From Kitasatospora xanthocidica (GTDB lineage Bacteria; Actinomycetota; Actinomycetes; Streptomycetales; Streptomycetaceae), in the NCBI RefSeq assembly GCF_014656195.1, contig NZ_BNBY01000004.1, positions 299,790-363,789 on the forward strand: 64,000 nt of DNA, read 5' to 3'. How positions within the stretch are numbered: the stretch's first letter is position 1; each line of letters begins with the position of its first letter. The translations under genes were made by a program, and so were the position numbers. The notes beneath the pieces were generated by a model. It saw only the letters and a list, made by a program, of their open reading frames with translations. It searched no databases and was not told where the DNA came from. Shown one piece after another: positions 46,702-55,345 of this stretch.

Positions 46702-47930
46702 TGATTGGCCTTCCTCGGGACCCGCAGTTCGACCTCGACGCCCTCGCCGGGCGCCGAGTACAGCTCGGCCGTGCCGCCGAGGTCCAGCAGCCGGCCGCGG
46801 ATGGACTGGGAGACGCCCAGCCGGCCGGCCCGCTCCGCCTCGCCGAGCCGGCCGGGGGCGTACCCCGGGCCGTCGTCGCGGATGCTGACCGTGACGGCCT
46901 CCGGCTCGTCCTCGACCAGGATCCAGGCCCTGGCCTCCGCCCCGGCGTGCCGGCGGACGTTGTCCACGGCCGCGCCGACCGCCGCGGCCAGCTCCCCCGC
47001 CGCCGGGGCGGAGAGCAGCACCGGGGTGCCGGGGGCGGAGAGCGTGATCCGCTCGTCCGCGTACGGGCGCAGCAGCGCGGTCAGGTCGCGCGGTTCGGCG
47101 GCGTCGGGCTCCGGCAGGCGCTGGGCCGGGATCGGTCCGCCGGTCATCAGCGTCCGCAGCGCGCGTTCCTGCTCCCCGGCCAGCCGGCCCAGTTCGGCGA
47201 AGGAGGCGCCACCGCCGGTGCCGCTGCCGCCGGTGTCACCGCCCGGCCCGCCGCCCAGCTCGGCGCCGCGCCGCTGGACCAGCGCGAGCACCTGCAGCAC
47301 ACCGTCGTGGATGTCCCGGGAGAGCCGCTCGCGCTCCCGGGTGGCCGCCTCGACCTGGAGCGCCCGGGTGAGCGTGGCCTCGCTGGCCCGGGCCAGTTCG
47401 ATCACGTAGCCGATCGCGCACCCGGCGACCATCAGCAGCACGATGTTGTGGATGTTGTCGCCGGTCGGCCCGCCGTGGCCGAGGATGTTGGCGACCCCGA
47501 TCACCGAGCCCGCGGCCGCCGCCGGGCGCCAGCCGCCCTTCGCGGCGCAGCCGAGCACCGTCCCGGCGGCCCAGATGGTGGGCAGGGTGGGCGCGCCGTG
47601 GCTGATCCGGGCCGGGGCGTCGGTCAGTCCGCTCATCACGATGCCGGTGACGGCGAGCGTGAGGTCGACGCCCAGGACGTACCAGGTGCAGCGCTGCGGG
47701 TTGGCGAAGGCCCGGACGGTGGCGAGCGTCCAGAGGGTGAGCGCGCCGAGGAAGATCCAGCCGGCCACCGGGTGCAGGAAGTGCAGGTACGAGTTGACGT
47801 ACCGCAGCAGCGCGTAGATCAGGGCCAGCACCCGGAAGTAGGAGATGGCCCGCCACAGCGGGAGTTCGACGGACATGCCGCCGGCCGCCACCGTTCCCCC
47901 CACCGCGCCGGCTCTGCCGCCGTCCGTCAT
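46698..47930 (-). CDS. macS: MacS-type sensor histidine kinase
   Basis: Membrane kinase of 410 residues: about five hydrophobic helices in residues 25-180, then a HisKA_3 dimerisation helix with the H-box ERLSRDIHDGVLQVLALVQ, and a HATPase domain (about 290-405) with SIRDDGPGYAPGRLGEAER and LGVSQSIRGRLLDLGG. The short N-terminal stretch before MSVELPLW (residue 19) may not be translated. Cognate regulator is the adjacent MacR. Confidence 0.9.
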   Translation of the reverse strand: MTDGGRAGAVGGTVAAGGMSVELPLWRAISYFRVLALIYALLRYVNSYLHFLHPVAGWIFLGALTLWTLATVRAFANPQRCTWYVLGVDLTLAVTGIVMSGLTDAPARISHGAPTLPTIWAAGTVLGCAAKGGWRPAAAAGSVIGVANILGHGGPTGDNIHNIVLLMVAGCAIGYVIELARASEATLTRALQVEAATRERERLSRDIHDGVLQVLALVQRRGAELGGGPGGDTGGSGTGGGASFAELGRLAGEQERALRTLMTGGPIPAQRLPEPDAAEPRDLTALLRPYADERITLSAPGTPVLLSAPAAGELAAAVGAAVDNVRRHAGAEARAWILVEDEPEAVTVSIRDDGPGYAPGRLGEAERAGRLGVSQSIRGRLLDLGGTAELYSAPGEGVEVELRVPRKANQ

Positions 47931-47958
47931 CCGCCCCTCCCCGGGCCCGGCCGGGCCG

Positions 47959-48762
47959 TCAGGACGACCCGGTCTCCTTGTCCGCCTCCGCGGCCTTCTC
48001 CGCCTTCTCGGCCTCGGCGGCCTCCGCCTTCTCCGCCTTGGCCGCCGCGCGGCGCTCGGCGTCCGCCTTCTTCTTGTCGTCGGCGATCTGCCGCTTGGCG
48101 GCGGTCGCGTAGATGTCGACGTACTCCTGGCCGGAGAGCCGCATGATCTCGTACATCACCTCGTCCGTCACCGAACGGAGGATGAAGCGGTCGTTCTCCA
48201 TGCCGTGGTAGCGGGAGAAGTCCAGCGGGCGGCCGATCCGGATGCCGGGGCGGATGCCGAAGTTCGGGACCACCTGGCCGGGCGGCTGCACCTTCTCGGT
48301 GTCGATCATGGCGACCGGGATCACCGGCGCGCCGGTGGCGAGCGCGACGCGCGCCAGACCGCCGACCTTGCCGCGGTACAGCTTGCCGTCGGGCGAGCGG
48401 GTGCCCTCGGGGTAGACGCCGAACAGCTCGCCGCGGTCCAGCACCGCGATGGCACTGCGGATCGCGGCCTCGCCGGCGCCGCGCACACCCGAGCGGTCCA
48501 CCGGCAGCTGGCCGACGCCCTTGAAGAAGGCGGCGGTCAGCCGGCCCTTGAGGCCCGGGGTGTTGAAGTACTCGGCCTTCGCGATGAAGGTCACCCGGCG
48601 CTTGATCAGCGCGGGGAAGAAGAACGAGTCCGAGAAGGACAGGTGGTTGCTCGCGATGATCGCCGCACCCTCGGTGGGGATGTTCTCCTCACCCTCGATC
48701 CACGGCCGGAAGAAGATCCGAAGCAGTGGCGCGACGATCATCTTCATCAGTCGGTAGAACAA
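47959..48762 (-). CDS. 1-acyl-sn-glycerol-3-phosphate acyltransferase-like (PlsC family)
   Basis: Acyltransferase of 267 residues with the HX4D motif ASNHLSFSDSFFFPAL (about 33-48), VTFIAKAEYF, GQLPVDRSG and the glycerol-phosphate-binding YPEGTRSPDGKLYRGKVG. It likely transfers acyl chains to lysophosphatidate or a glycolipid at the membrane; the plsC gene Rv2182c occupies the same spot in mycobacteria. The C-terminal ~45 residues are a K/A/E-rich helix. I start at TTG 48762, since GGAGGCCCGGG lies before it and no ATG/GTG is better placed; an ATG at the sixth codon is an alternative. Confidence 0.9.
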   Translation of the reverse strand: MFYRLMKMIVAPLLRIFFRPWIEGEENIPTEGAAIIASNHLSFSDSFFFPALIKRRVTFIAKAEYFNTPGLKGRLTAAFFKGVGQLPVDRSGVRGAGEAAIRSAIAVLDRGELFGVYPEGTRSPDGKLYRGKVGGLARVALATGAPVIPVAMIDTEKVQPPGQVVPNFGIRPGIRIGRPLDFSRYHGMENDRFILRSVTDEVMYEIMRLSGQEYVDIYATAAKRQIADDKKKADAERRAAAKAEKAEAAEAEKAEKAAEADKETGSS

Positions 48763-48994
48763 CCCGGGCCTCCTGTTATGCGGACCGGTCGATCCTAATG
48801 CCCCGCGGCCCCCGGCTGTGCCCGGCCCCGCCGAAGCCGTCGTCCGGCCCGGTCCGAGGGCCCGCCGAAGCCGCCGTCCGGCCCCGTCGAAGGGGGTGTA
48901 CGACCCGGCGCGGGGCGTGGGACGATGCGAATTCCCGCAGCTCCACCCCCAGCGTCCCCTCCCCCAGCGCCATCCGCCCGCGAAGGAGTCCGCC

Positions 48995-49789
48995 ATGCCG
49001 CTGCTGCCCGGTGCCGAACCGTACCGCCACCGCGGCGGACCGGTGGGGGTGCTGCTCTGCCACGGCTTCACCGGGTCGCCGCAGTCGCTGCGGCCGTGGG
49101 CCGAGGAGCTGGCGGCCGCCGGGTTCACCGTCGCGCTGCCGCTGCTGCCCGGCCACGGCACCCGCTGGCAGGACATGCAGCTCACCCGTTGGGAGGACTG
49201 GTACGCGGAGGTCGAGCGCGAACTGCTGGCCCTCGCCGACGAGTGCGAGCAGGTCTTCGTCTGCGCGCTGTCGATGGGCGGCGCGCTGGCCCTGCGGCTC
49301 GCCGCGGTGCACGGCCCGACGGTGTCCGGGCTGGTCCTGGTCAACCCGTCGGTCCGCTCGGACACCCCCGCGAGTGTGCTGCTTCCGGTGCTGCGCCACC
49401 TCGTCCCCAGCCTGCCCGGGATCGCGAACGACATCGCCAAGCCCGGTGCGACCGAGCTCGGCTACGACCGGACACCGCTGCACGCCGCCTGGTCGCTGAG
49501 CCGGCTGTGGCAGGAGGTCCAGCACCGCCTGCCGGAGGTGACCCAGCCGGTCCTGCTCTTCCACAGCCCGCAGGACCACGTCGTCTCCCCGGCCAACTCG
49601 GAACTGGTGCTGGCCCGGATATCCTCGACCGACGTGACGGAACGGCTGTGCCAGCGCAGCTTCCACGTCGCGACGCTGGACCACGACGCGGCGGAAATAT
49701 TCGCGGCCAGCCAGGACTTCATCCGACGGCTGGCCCCCGCGCACGCGGCGGGCGCAACCCGGGTCGAATCCGACGATCACCATGGCTGA
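48995..49789 (+). CDS. alpha/beta hydrolase, carboxylesterase type
   Basis: Serine hydrolase of 264 residues. Oxyanion motif LLCHGFTGSPQSLRPWAEEL, GLPLLPGHGTRW region, nucleophile Ser in ALSMGGALAL, acid Asp in HSPQDHVVSPANS and His in CQRSFHVATLDHD. Resembles bacterial carboxylesterases of the Est30 type. ATG at 48995 with GAAGGAG before. Overlaps the next gene by 8 bases; substrate unknown. Confidence 0.9.
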   Translation: MPLLPGAEPYRHRGGPVGVLLCHGFTGSPQSLRPWAEELAAAGFTVALPLLPGHGTRWQDMQLTRWEDWYAEVERELLALADECEQVFVCALSMGGALALRLAAVHGPTVSGLVLVNPSVRSDTPASVLLPVLRHLVPSLPGIANDIAKPGATELGYDRTPLHAAWSLSRLWQEVQHRLPEVTQPVLLFHSPQDHVVSPANSELVLARISSTDVTERLCQRSFHVATLDHDAAEIFAASQDFIRRLAPAHAAGATRVESDDHHG

Positions 49790-50582
49790 AGGGCCGGAAG
49801 TGCACGAGAGCAGCACGGCGGGCGGCGGGGACGAGGCTCCCCGCGAGGACGGCGCGACGAAGGACAGTGCGACGACGGACGGTGGGGCGAAGGACGGCGG
49901 GGCGAAGGAGCCCGCCGCCCCGAGCGGTGCGCCGACCGGGCGCGGCGGCGCCGACGGCGGCGTGACGCCGGCGCCCGCGAACGACGTCGCCGACGTCACC
50001 GAGGAGGCCACCGCACCGGAGGCCCCCGCCGAGGCCGCCCGGCCCCGCCGCGCGCCCGAGCGCAGCCAGGCCGAGCAGGACGAGATCTTCGCCGCCCTGG
50101 TCGCCCAGTTCGACGATCCGGTCGACCTCAACAACCCCAACTGGCCCGAGGTCGAGAACCTCCGCGCCCAGAACGAGCTCAAGGGCGGCTACAAGGACGG
50201 CACCGGAGGCGGCGGCGAGCAGGACGGCCTCGCCGACCTCGCCCCGCAGCCCCGCCCCCGCTCCGGCCGCCCGGTGCTGCCCGCCGCCGCCTCCGGCCCG
50301 CGCGACTTCGAGCTGGCCGAGGAGACCGACGAGGACCACTACGTCCCGCCGGAGCCACCGCCGCTGCCCGCCGCCGACGTGACCGCCAAGTTCGCCTGGC
50401 TGGCCGTGCTCGGCGGGCCCGCGCTGCTGCTGGTCGACGCGGTGGTCTGGCGGGAGATCTCCGGCTGGCCCGCCTGGGTCGGGATCACCGCCTTCCTCGG
50501 CGGCTTCGTCACCCTGGTGGCCCGGATGCGGGACCGCGACGAGGACGAGCCGGAGGACCCGCACAACGGCGCGGTGGTCTAG
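49782..50582 (+). CDS. unrecognised membrane protein with acidic disordered N terminus
   Basis: Protein of 266 residues I cannot assign. The first ~90 residues are A/D/G/E/K-rich low complexity. Then RSQAEQDEIFAALVAQFDDPVDLNNPNWPEVENL, a basic/P-rich segment, and two C-terminal membrane helices (about 206-224 and 228-245), ending DRDEDEPEDPHNGAVV. Mycobacteria have a comparable small membrane protein between plsC and the ArsA-like gene. It starts inside the end of the esterase gene, and its stop shares the CTAG with the convergent phosphatase gene. Confidence 0.8.
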   Translation: MAEGPEVHESSTAGGGDEAPREDGATKDSATTDGGAKDGGAKEPAAPSGAPTGRGGADGGVTPAPANDVADVTEEATAPEAPAEAARPRRAPERSQAEQDEIFAALVAQFDDPVDLNNPNWPEVENLRAQNELKGGYKDGTGGGGEQDGLADLAPQPRPRSGRPVLPAAASGPRDFELAEETDEDHYVPPEPPPLPAADVTAKFAWLAVLGGPALLLVDAVVWREISGWPAWVGITAFLGGFVTLVARMRDRDEDEPEDPHNGAVV

Positions 50583-51349
50583 GGCCTGCCTACCGGCAGC
50601 TCCAGCACCGCGAGCACCGGCAGGTGGTCGGTCGCGGCCCGCAGGTCGGCCTCGGTGACGCCGGGCAGTCCGTGCGGCACCCCGCAGCCGAGGACGGTGA
50701 CCCCGGGCGTGGCGAAGACGGCGTCGATCCGCTGGTAGGGGCGCTCCGGTACGGACGTGAACTCGCCGCCCCAGGGCGCGGTCGGGTACCCGTCCTGCAG
50801 CCGGGAGGCCAGCAGCTGCCAGCCGGGCCCGTCCGGGTGCTCGTTGAAGTCCCCTGCCACGACGCCGTGTTCGGCGATCCCCAGCTGGTCCAGCAGCAGC
50901 TCGAACTGCCCGTACCGCTCCTCGGGGTCCAGGCTGAGGTGGCAGCTGGTGAGGGTGAAGGGCGCCGTGCCGGGCAGCCGCAGCAGTGCGGTGGCGAAGC
51001 CCCGGGCGTGCAGGCCGCGGGTCTTGGGCAGCAGCCGGTCGCGCACGCCCAGCACCTCCGCCGCGCCGGGCCGGCCGAGCAGCAGCGGCCCGGCGGCGGT
51101 GCGGCCGCCACCGGCCAGCACGACCGTCCCGGTCTGCCGGGCCAGCCACCCGGCCTGGCCCTCGGGACGCCAGTAGCGCGGCGACTCCTGGACGCAGACC
51201 AGGTCGGGCGCACAGGCCCGGACGACCCGGGCCAGCGCCCGCCGGTCGTCCCGCAGCGAGCGGATGTTGTAGCTGAGCAGGCGCAGCCGGCGCGGGCCCG
51301 CGGGCGGCAACGGCCCGACGGGGGCGGCGGTCTCGGTCGCGGCGGTCAT
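50579..51349 (-). CDS. endonuclease/exonuclease/phosphatase family protein
   Basis: EEP-superfamily hydrolase of 256 residues: LRLLSYNIRSLRDDRRALARVVR with catalytic Asn, LVCVQESPRYWRPE with Glu, LTSCHLSLDPEERYGQ, VVAGDFNEHPDGPGW with Asp/Asn, and the C-terminal ATDHLPVLAVLEL with catalytic Asp-His. No signal peptide is visible. Could be a Mg-dependent nuclease or phosphodiesterase; substrate unknown. Convergent with the preceding gene, overlapping stops. Confidence 0.9.
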   Translation of the reverse strand: MTAATETAAPVGPLPPAGPRRLRLLSYNIRSLRDDRRALARVVRACAPDLVCVQESPRYWRPEGQAGWLARQTGTVVLAGGGRTAAGPLLLGRPGAAEVLGVRDRLLPKTRGLHARGFATALLRLPGTAPFTLTSCHLSLDPEERYGQFELLLDQLGIAEHGVVAGDFNEHPDGPGWQLLASRLQDGYPTAPWGGEFTSVPERPYQRIDAVFATPGVTVLGCGVPHGLPGVTEADLRAATDHLPVLAVLELPVGRP

Positions 51350-51650
51350 GGTCCTCCCCGGTACGTCGTCGCCGGTGGCGTCGGCACTGGCTCCGACCGT
51401 ACGCGGCGGCGCCGGGACGTGCGACGGCGGCGGTGCGTCCGGGATTGGTCGGGGCCCGGTCGCACCGCCGCCGGCGGGCTGGGAAGAGGGAAGGGGTGTT
51501 CCCCGGAGGCGAAGCGGGAGCCCCGCCTGAGCCGAAGGGACGCGCCGGTGCCGAAAGGAAGAAGCGAGGAGGCCCGAGGGACGAAGGGCCTTGGAGCGCC
51601 GACCGTCGGCACCGGGTCAGAGCGTCCCGGAGGCGAAGGGGGAGTAACGG
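51350..51650. other. intergenic region, no gene seen
   Basis: About 300 bases between two minus-strand genes. It is GC- and purine-rich; a short motif GGAGGCGAAG(C/G)GGGAG occurs twice (about 51500 and 51629). I see no gene or clear terminator. Confidence 0.4.
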
Positions 51651-52598
51651 CTACGCGGGGATGCGGGCGAGGTCCGCGGCGCCGACGATGCCGGCGGCGG
51701 AGCCCATCGAGGCCAGGACGACCTCGGCGCGGGGGCGGTGCACGCCGCCGGTCAGGTAGTGCTCGAAGGCCTTGGCGACCGGGTCGAGCAGCAGCCGTCC
51801 GGAGTCGGAGACGCCGCCACCGAGCACGAAGACGCCCGGGTCGAACAGCGCGGCGAGGTCGGCCATGCCGCGGCCCAGCCAGTCGGCCAGTTCGGAGTAG
51901 CACTCCAGGGCGAGCGGGTCGCCCGCCTCGGCGGCCTCGGTGATGTGGATGCCGCGGATGGTCTCGGCGACACCGTCGTTGAGGTCCAGCATCCGCTTGC
52001 CGCGCACCGGGTCGGCCGCGGCCTTCTCCCGGCCGTAGCGGCGCAGCGCGCGTCCGGAGCCGTACTGCTCCCAGCAGCCCTTGCCGCCGCAGCCGCACTG
52101 CAGGCCGTCCGGGACCATGTTGAGGTGGCCGATCTCGCCGGCCACGCCGAAGCGGCCGCGGTGCAGCCGGCCTTCCAGGACGATGCCGCCGCCGATGCCG
52201 GTGCCGACGGTGATCAGCACCATGTCCTGGTGGTCGGCGGCCGCGCCGAAGCGGAACTCGGCCCAGGCGGCGCAGTTGGCGTCGTTCTCGACGACCGTGG
52301 ACAGGCCGGTGAGTTCCTCGATCCGCCCGCGCAGCGGCTCGTTCTCCCAGTCGATGTTGGGCGCGAAGATCACCGTGGAACGGTTGCTGTCGACGAAGCC
52401 GGGGGCTCCGACGCCGACCGCGGTGACGCCGGGGTGCTGCTCCTTGAGCTCGCGGACGGCCTGCGCGATGGCGTCGACCGCCCACTGCGGGTCGGCCGGG
52501 GTGGGGACCCTGGTCCGGGCCAGGATCGCGCCCGCCTCGTCGACCACGCCTGCCGCGATCTTGGTCCCGCCGACATCGACGCCGATGGTCAGAGCCAT
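51651..52598 (-). CDS. glkA: ROK-family glucokinase
   Basis: ATP-dependent glucose kinase of the ROK family, 315 residues: IGVDVGGTKIAAGVVDE phosphate loop, VGAPGFVDS, NDANCAAWAEFRFGAA, VGTGIGGGIVLEG, the zinc motif GHLNMVPDGLQCGCGGKGCWEQYGSG, and LGGGVSDSGRLLL. In S. coelicolor the homologue at this position governs carbon catabolite repression. The upstream region is AT-rich and contains the inverted repeat at 52712-52733. Confidence 0.95.
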   Translation of the reverse strand: MALTIGVDVGGTKIAAGVVDEAGAILARTRVPTPADPQWAVDAIAQAVRELKEQHPGVTAVGVGAPGFVDSNRSTVIFAPNIDWENEPLRGRIEELTGLSTVVENDANCAAWAEFRFGAAADHQDMVLITVGTGIGGGIVLEGRLHRGRFGVAGEIGHLNMVPDGLQCGCGGKGCWEQYGSGRALRRYGREKAAADPVRGKRMLDLNDGVAETIRGIHITEAAEAGDPLALECYSELADWLGRGMADLAALFDPGVFVLGGGVSDSGRLLLDPVAKAFEHYLTGGVHRPRAEVVLASMGSAAGIVGAADLARIPA

Positions 52599-52711
52599 GT
52601 GTGCCTCAGCTATTCACTCGTTCCCGCTGGACGGAACCGTACCGCCCAACCCTGTCCCCGTCACCACCCTCGCATACATTATCCGAAGACAATTCTGGGC
52701 GATCAGGGCCG

Positions 52712-52733
52712 AGATACTTCAAAAGTCGTATCT
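52712..52733. promoter_or_regulatory. inverted repeat in the glucokinase upstream region
   Basis: AGATAC and GTATCT arms (6 bp) with a 10-bp spacer, about 115 bases upstream of the glucokinase ATG in a notably AT-rich stretch (52670-52740). It may be an operator or promoter element; unknown regulator. Confidence 0.45.
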
Positions 52734-52790
52734 AATCGCCCGCTTCGTCACGCACGAGAGCAACGCGATCACCCTCCGAAAGTTACGGTT

Positions 52791-53267
52791 TCACTGCTTG
52801 GCGGACGGCTCGTCAGGCCCGTCGAGGTCGATCTTCTCGGTGTCCGCGCCCTGCCCGGCGGTCCAGCGGCTCTCGTGCCCGGCCACGGCGGCGCGGTAGG
52901 CGGCCAGCAGCTCGGCGCCCGCGGCGGCGATGCCGGAACCGGCGGCGGCGAGGTGGGTGTAGACCTCCGGCTGCTGGGTGCGGAGGCGGTCGGCCAGCCC
53001 GGAGAGGCCGATCAGGGTGGTGGCGCCGGCCTCCTGGGCCTTCTCGCCGAGCGCACCGGCGAACCGGCGCACCTCGTCCACCAGCGGGCCCAGCTCCGGC
53101 CCGAACGGATGGGCCTGGGCCTCCCCCGGCCCGCCGGACTCCGCGCGGTCGTCCGCCGCAACCCGGTCCTGGCCGGGCTCAGCCCGGTCCCCGTCAGCCT
53201 CGGTACGGCCCCCGACGGGCTCAGCGCGGTCGTCGACGGGCTCGGTGCGGTCGTCGGTGCTGGTCAT
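52791..53267 (-). CDS. DUF5304 family protein
   Basis: Small protein of 158 residues. The first ~50 residues are a low-complexity stretch with D-R-x-E-P-type repeats (DRTEP, DRAEP, DRAES). The rest is a helical domain (ELGPLVDEVRRFAGALGEKAQEAGATTLIGLSGLADRL, then AAAGSGIAAAGAELLAAYRAAVAGHES). No membrane segment. Function unknown. It lies between the ArsA-like gene and glkA on the same strand. Confidence 0.8.
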   Translation of the reverse strand: MTSTDDRTEPVDDRAEPVGGRTEADGDRAEPGQDRVAADDRAESGGPGEAQAHPFGPELGPLVDEVRRFAGALGEKAQEAGATTLIGLSGLADRLRTQQPEVYTHLAAAGSGIAAAGAELLAAYRAAVAGHESRWTAGQGADTEKIDLDGPDEPSAKQ

Positions 53268-53377
53268 CGCGGGCGCCTCCTCAACCGTGGCCGCACCCCG
53301 CGGCCCTCCGGCCCGACGCTACCCGACCGCCCGCGGGGCCCGTCCTCGGTCGCCGGCCGGGGAGGCCGGACGGCCCG

Positions 53378-54550
53378 TCAGCCCCGCGGCCAGAGCGCGG
53401 GGTCGGGTGCGAACCGCACCGACAGCACGCCGTCCAGCAGCCCCGCACCGGCCACGGTGCAGCGGCGCAGCGCGGAGGGCAGCGGGAGCACCCGGCGGTG
53501 GGCGCCGATGCCGACCACCAGGTCGTCGCCGCGGCGGACGAGGTCCAGCTCGGCCCGGTCGGCGCCGGGCAGGCCGAGGTGCCAGACCAGCAGGCCGTCC
53601 GCGGCGAGCCGGTCCTCGACCGTCCAGGGCGCGGGGGCCGGCCGCTCGGGCCCGGGGCCGTCCCCGTACAGCCGGTCGGCGACGGCTTCCAGGGTGGCGT
53701 CGGCCAGGCCGGCGACCAGGACGGGGGCGTCGGTCCCGGCGGCGAGGGCGGCCAGTTCCTCCTGCCGGCGGCGGGCCAGGGCGGCCAGCCAGGGGTCGGG
53801 TGAGGAGAGGGCGGCCTCGGGCAGCGCGCCGTGCACGACCACGGCGTCCGGCCGGTGCCCGTACAGCGCGAGCCCGGCCCGGATCCGGCGCAGCTCCTCG
53901 AACGGGTGGCCGTCGGCCGGGACGACCAGGCGGACGCTGGTGCCGGGGTCGGTGATCGCGGCCTGGGACTCGGCGAGCGCCGCGGCGGCCTTGCCGCGTC
54001 CCTCGTACAGCCAGTCGGCGGGCATCGGGACGCCGGCCAGTCCGGCCAGCAGCGGTCGCAGTGCCCGGGCGGCCTGCCGCTGCTCAGGGACGAGCCGGTC
54101 CAGGTAGCGGGCGAGCTGCTCGGGCAGGGCGAGGCTCGCGATCAGTTCGGCGGGCGGCGGGGCGAGCACGACCAGGACGTCCTGGTCGGCGGCGGGCAGC
54201 GCGCGCAGCAGGGCGAGCCGGGCGATGCCGGGGAGGGCGGTGAGCTCCTCGGGGTCGAGCTGTTCGGCGCCGAGCAGGTCGAGGGCGGGCTTGAGCCGGG
54301 TGGTGAGCTCGCCGACGGCGTAGCGGAAGGCGGCCTGCTCGTCGATCCGGGAGACGGTCAGGCCCGGTGCGTAGTGGAGCGGTTCGGGCTCCAGCCGGGT
54401 GCCGAGGGCGGAGTCCAGTGCGCGGTGCGGGTCGTCGGCCGCCAGCAGCCAGGTGCGGTGGCCGCGCCGGGCGGCGTGCAGGGCGGTGGCGGCGGCCACC
54501 GCGGGCGCGCCCGCGTCGCCGCTGACCAGGATGGTGCGTGTCGCCGTCAT
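53378..54550 (-). CDS. ArsA/GET3-like protein with degenerate P-loop
   Basis: 390 residues with the fold pattern of anion-transporting ATPases and the mycobacterial Rv2184c-type homologue. The N-terminal Walker A region reads LVSGDAGAPAVAAATALHAARRG, where ArsA-type proteins have GKGGVGKT: the P-loop Gly/Lys/Thr are lost, so ATP binding is doubtful. Other parts look ArsA-like (WLLAADDPHRALDSALG, VVLAPPPAELIASLALP, RLVVPADGHPFEELRRIRAGLALYGH). Overlap in context with the START-like gene 23 bases upstream suggests a lipid or tail-anchored-protein handling module (inference). Confidence 0.85.
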   Translation of the reverse strand: MTATRTILVSGDAGAPAVAAATALHAARRGHRTWLLAADDPHRALDSALGTRLEPEPLHYAPGLTVSRIDEQAAFRYAVGELTTRLKPALDLLGAEQLDPEELTALPGIARLALLRALPAADQDVLVVLAPPPAELIASLALPEQLARYLDRLVPEQRQAARALRPLLAGLAGVPMPADWLYEGRGKAAAALAESQAAITDPGTSVRLVVPADGHPFEELRRIRAGLALYGHRPDAVVVHGALPEAALSSPDPWLAALARRRQEELAALAAGTDAPVLVAGLADATLEAVADRLYGDGPGPERPAPAPWTVEDRLAADGLLVWHLGLPGADRAELDLVRRGDDLVVGIGAHRRVLPLPSALRRCTVAGAGLLDGVLSVRFAPDPALWPRG

Positions 54551-54573
54551 GCCGTCGGCCCCCGTTCCGCGCG

Positions 54574-55008
54574 TCAGCCCTCGACGCGCTTCTTCAGTCC
54601 GGCGAGGGCGCGGTCGATGATGACCTTCTCGGCCTTGCGCTTGATCATGCCGAGCATCGGGATCTTGACGTCCACGGCCAGCTGGTAGGTGACCTCGGTG
54701 CGGCCGCCGGACAGCGGGGCGAGGGTGTAGGTGCCGTCGAGCGAGCGGAGCATCTGGCTGCGCACGAGGGTCCAGCCGACCTCGCGGTCGCCGTCCCAGG
54801 TGTAGGCGAGGACGTGCTCGTCGCGGATGGCGCCGGCGTCGAGGAGCAGCCGGACCTGGGCGGCGCGGCCGTCCTCGCCGGTCTCCAGGACCTCGATCTC
54901 CTTGACCTCACCGGTCCAGGCCGGGTAGGCGGCGAAGTCGGCGATCACGGCCATGACCGTGGCCGGGGTCGCGTCGATGGTGATGCTCGACCTGGTGTGC
55001 TCCGCCAT
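54574..55008 (-). CDS. SRPBCC (START-like) family protein
   Basis: 144 residues, polyketide-cyclase/START-like: ITIDATPATVMAVIADFAAYPAWTGEVKE, then an RLLLDAGAIRDEH sheet, GRTEVTYQLAVDVKIPMLGMIKRKAEKVIIDRALAGLKKRVEG with a C-terminal amphipathic helix. Such proteins bind hydrophobic ligands. The pairing with the ArsA-like gene is conserved in mycobacteria (Rv2184c/Rv2185c). Ligand unknown. Confidence 0.88.
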   Translation of the reverse strand: MAEHTRSSITIDATPATVMAVIADFAAYPAWTGEVKEIEVLETGEDGRAAQVRLLLDAGAIRDEHVLAYTWDGDREVGWTLVRSQMLRSLDGTYTLAPLSGGRTEVTYQLAVDVKIPMLGMIKRKAEKVIIDRALAGLKKRVEG

Positions 55009-55345
55009 GGAATGGCCCTCCGCGTCGTCCCTCTGCCTGCCGGTCCCGGCCGGGGCGCGCTCGGCCCGTCCCGCCCGGAGCAGGCTATCGCGACCGGAGA
55101 TCGGATCGACGGCGCGGGCCAGGCCCGGTGGACCCGGAAGCGGGCGTCGGGCAGGCGGGTCACCGCATGCTACCGACCGGTCACCTACGGGCTGTCGTAG
55201 GGTGCCATTCGAACGACCCGGTCACGGCCTGGTCGGACCCGGCCGGGTGTGACACTTCGAACACCGGGGCCGACCCCCCTGGTCGAAGCCGCCTACCGGG
55301 CAGTAACGTCCTGCCGTCCCGCAGCGTCGCGAACGAGGAGCAGTC
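55009..55345. other. divergent intergenic region, no gene seen
   Basis: About 340 bases between the START-like gene (minus) and the acyl-CoA ligase gene (plus). TTCGAAC occurs at about 55208 and 55257, and TAACGT at 55304-55309 could be a -10 for the ligase gene. No gene. Confidence 0.5.
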
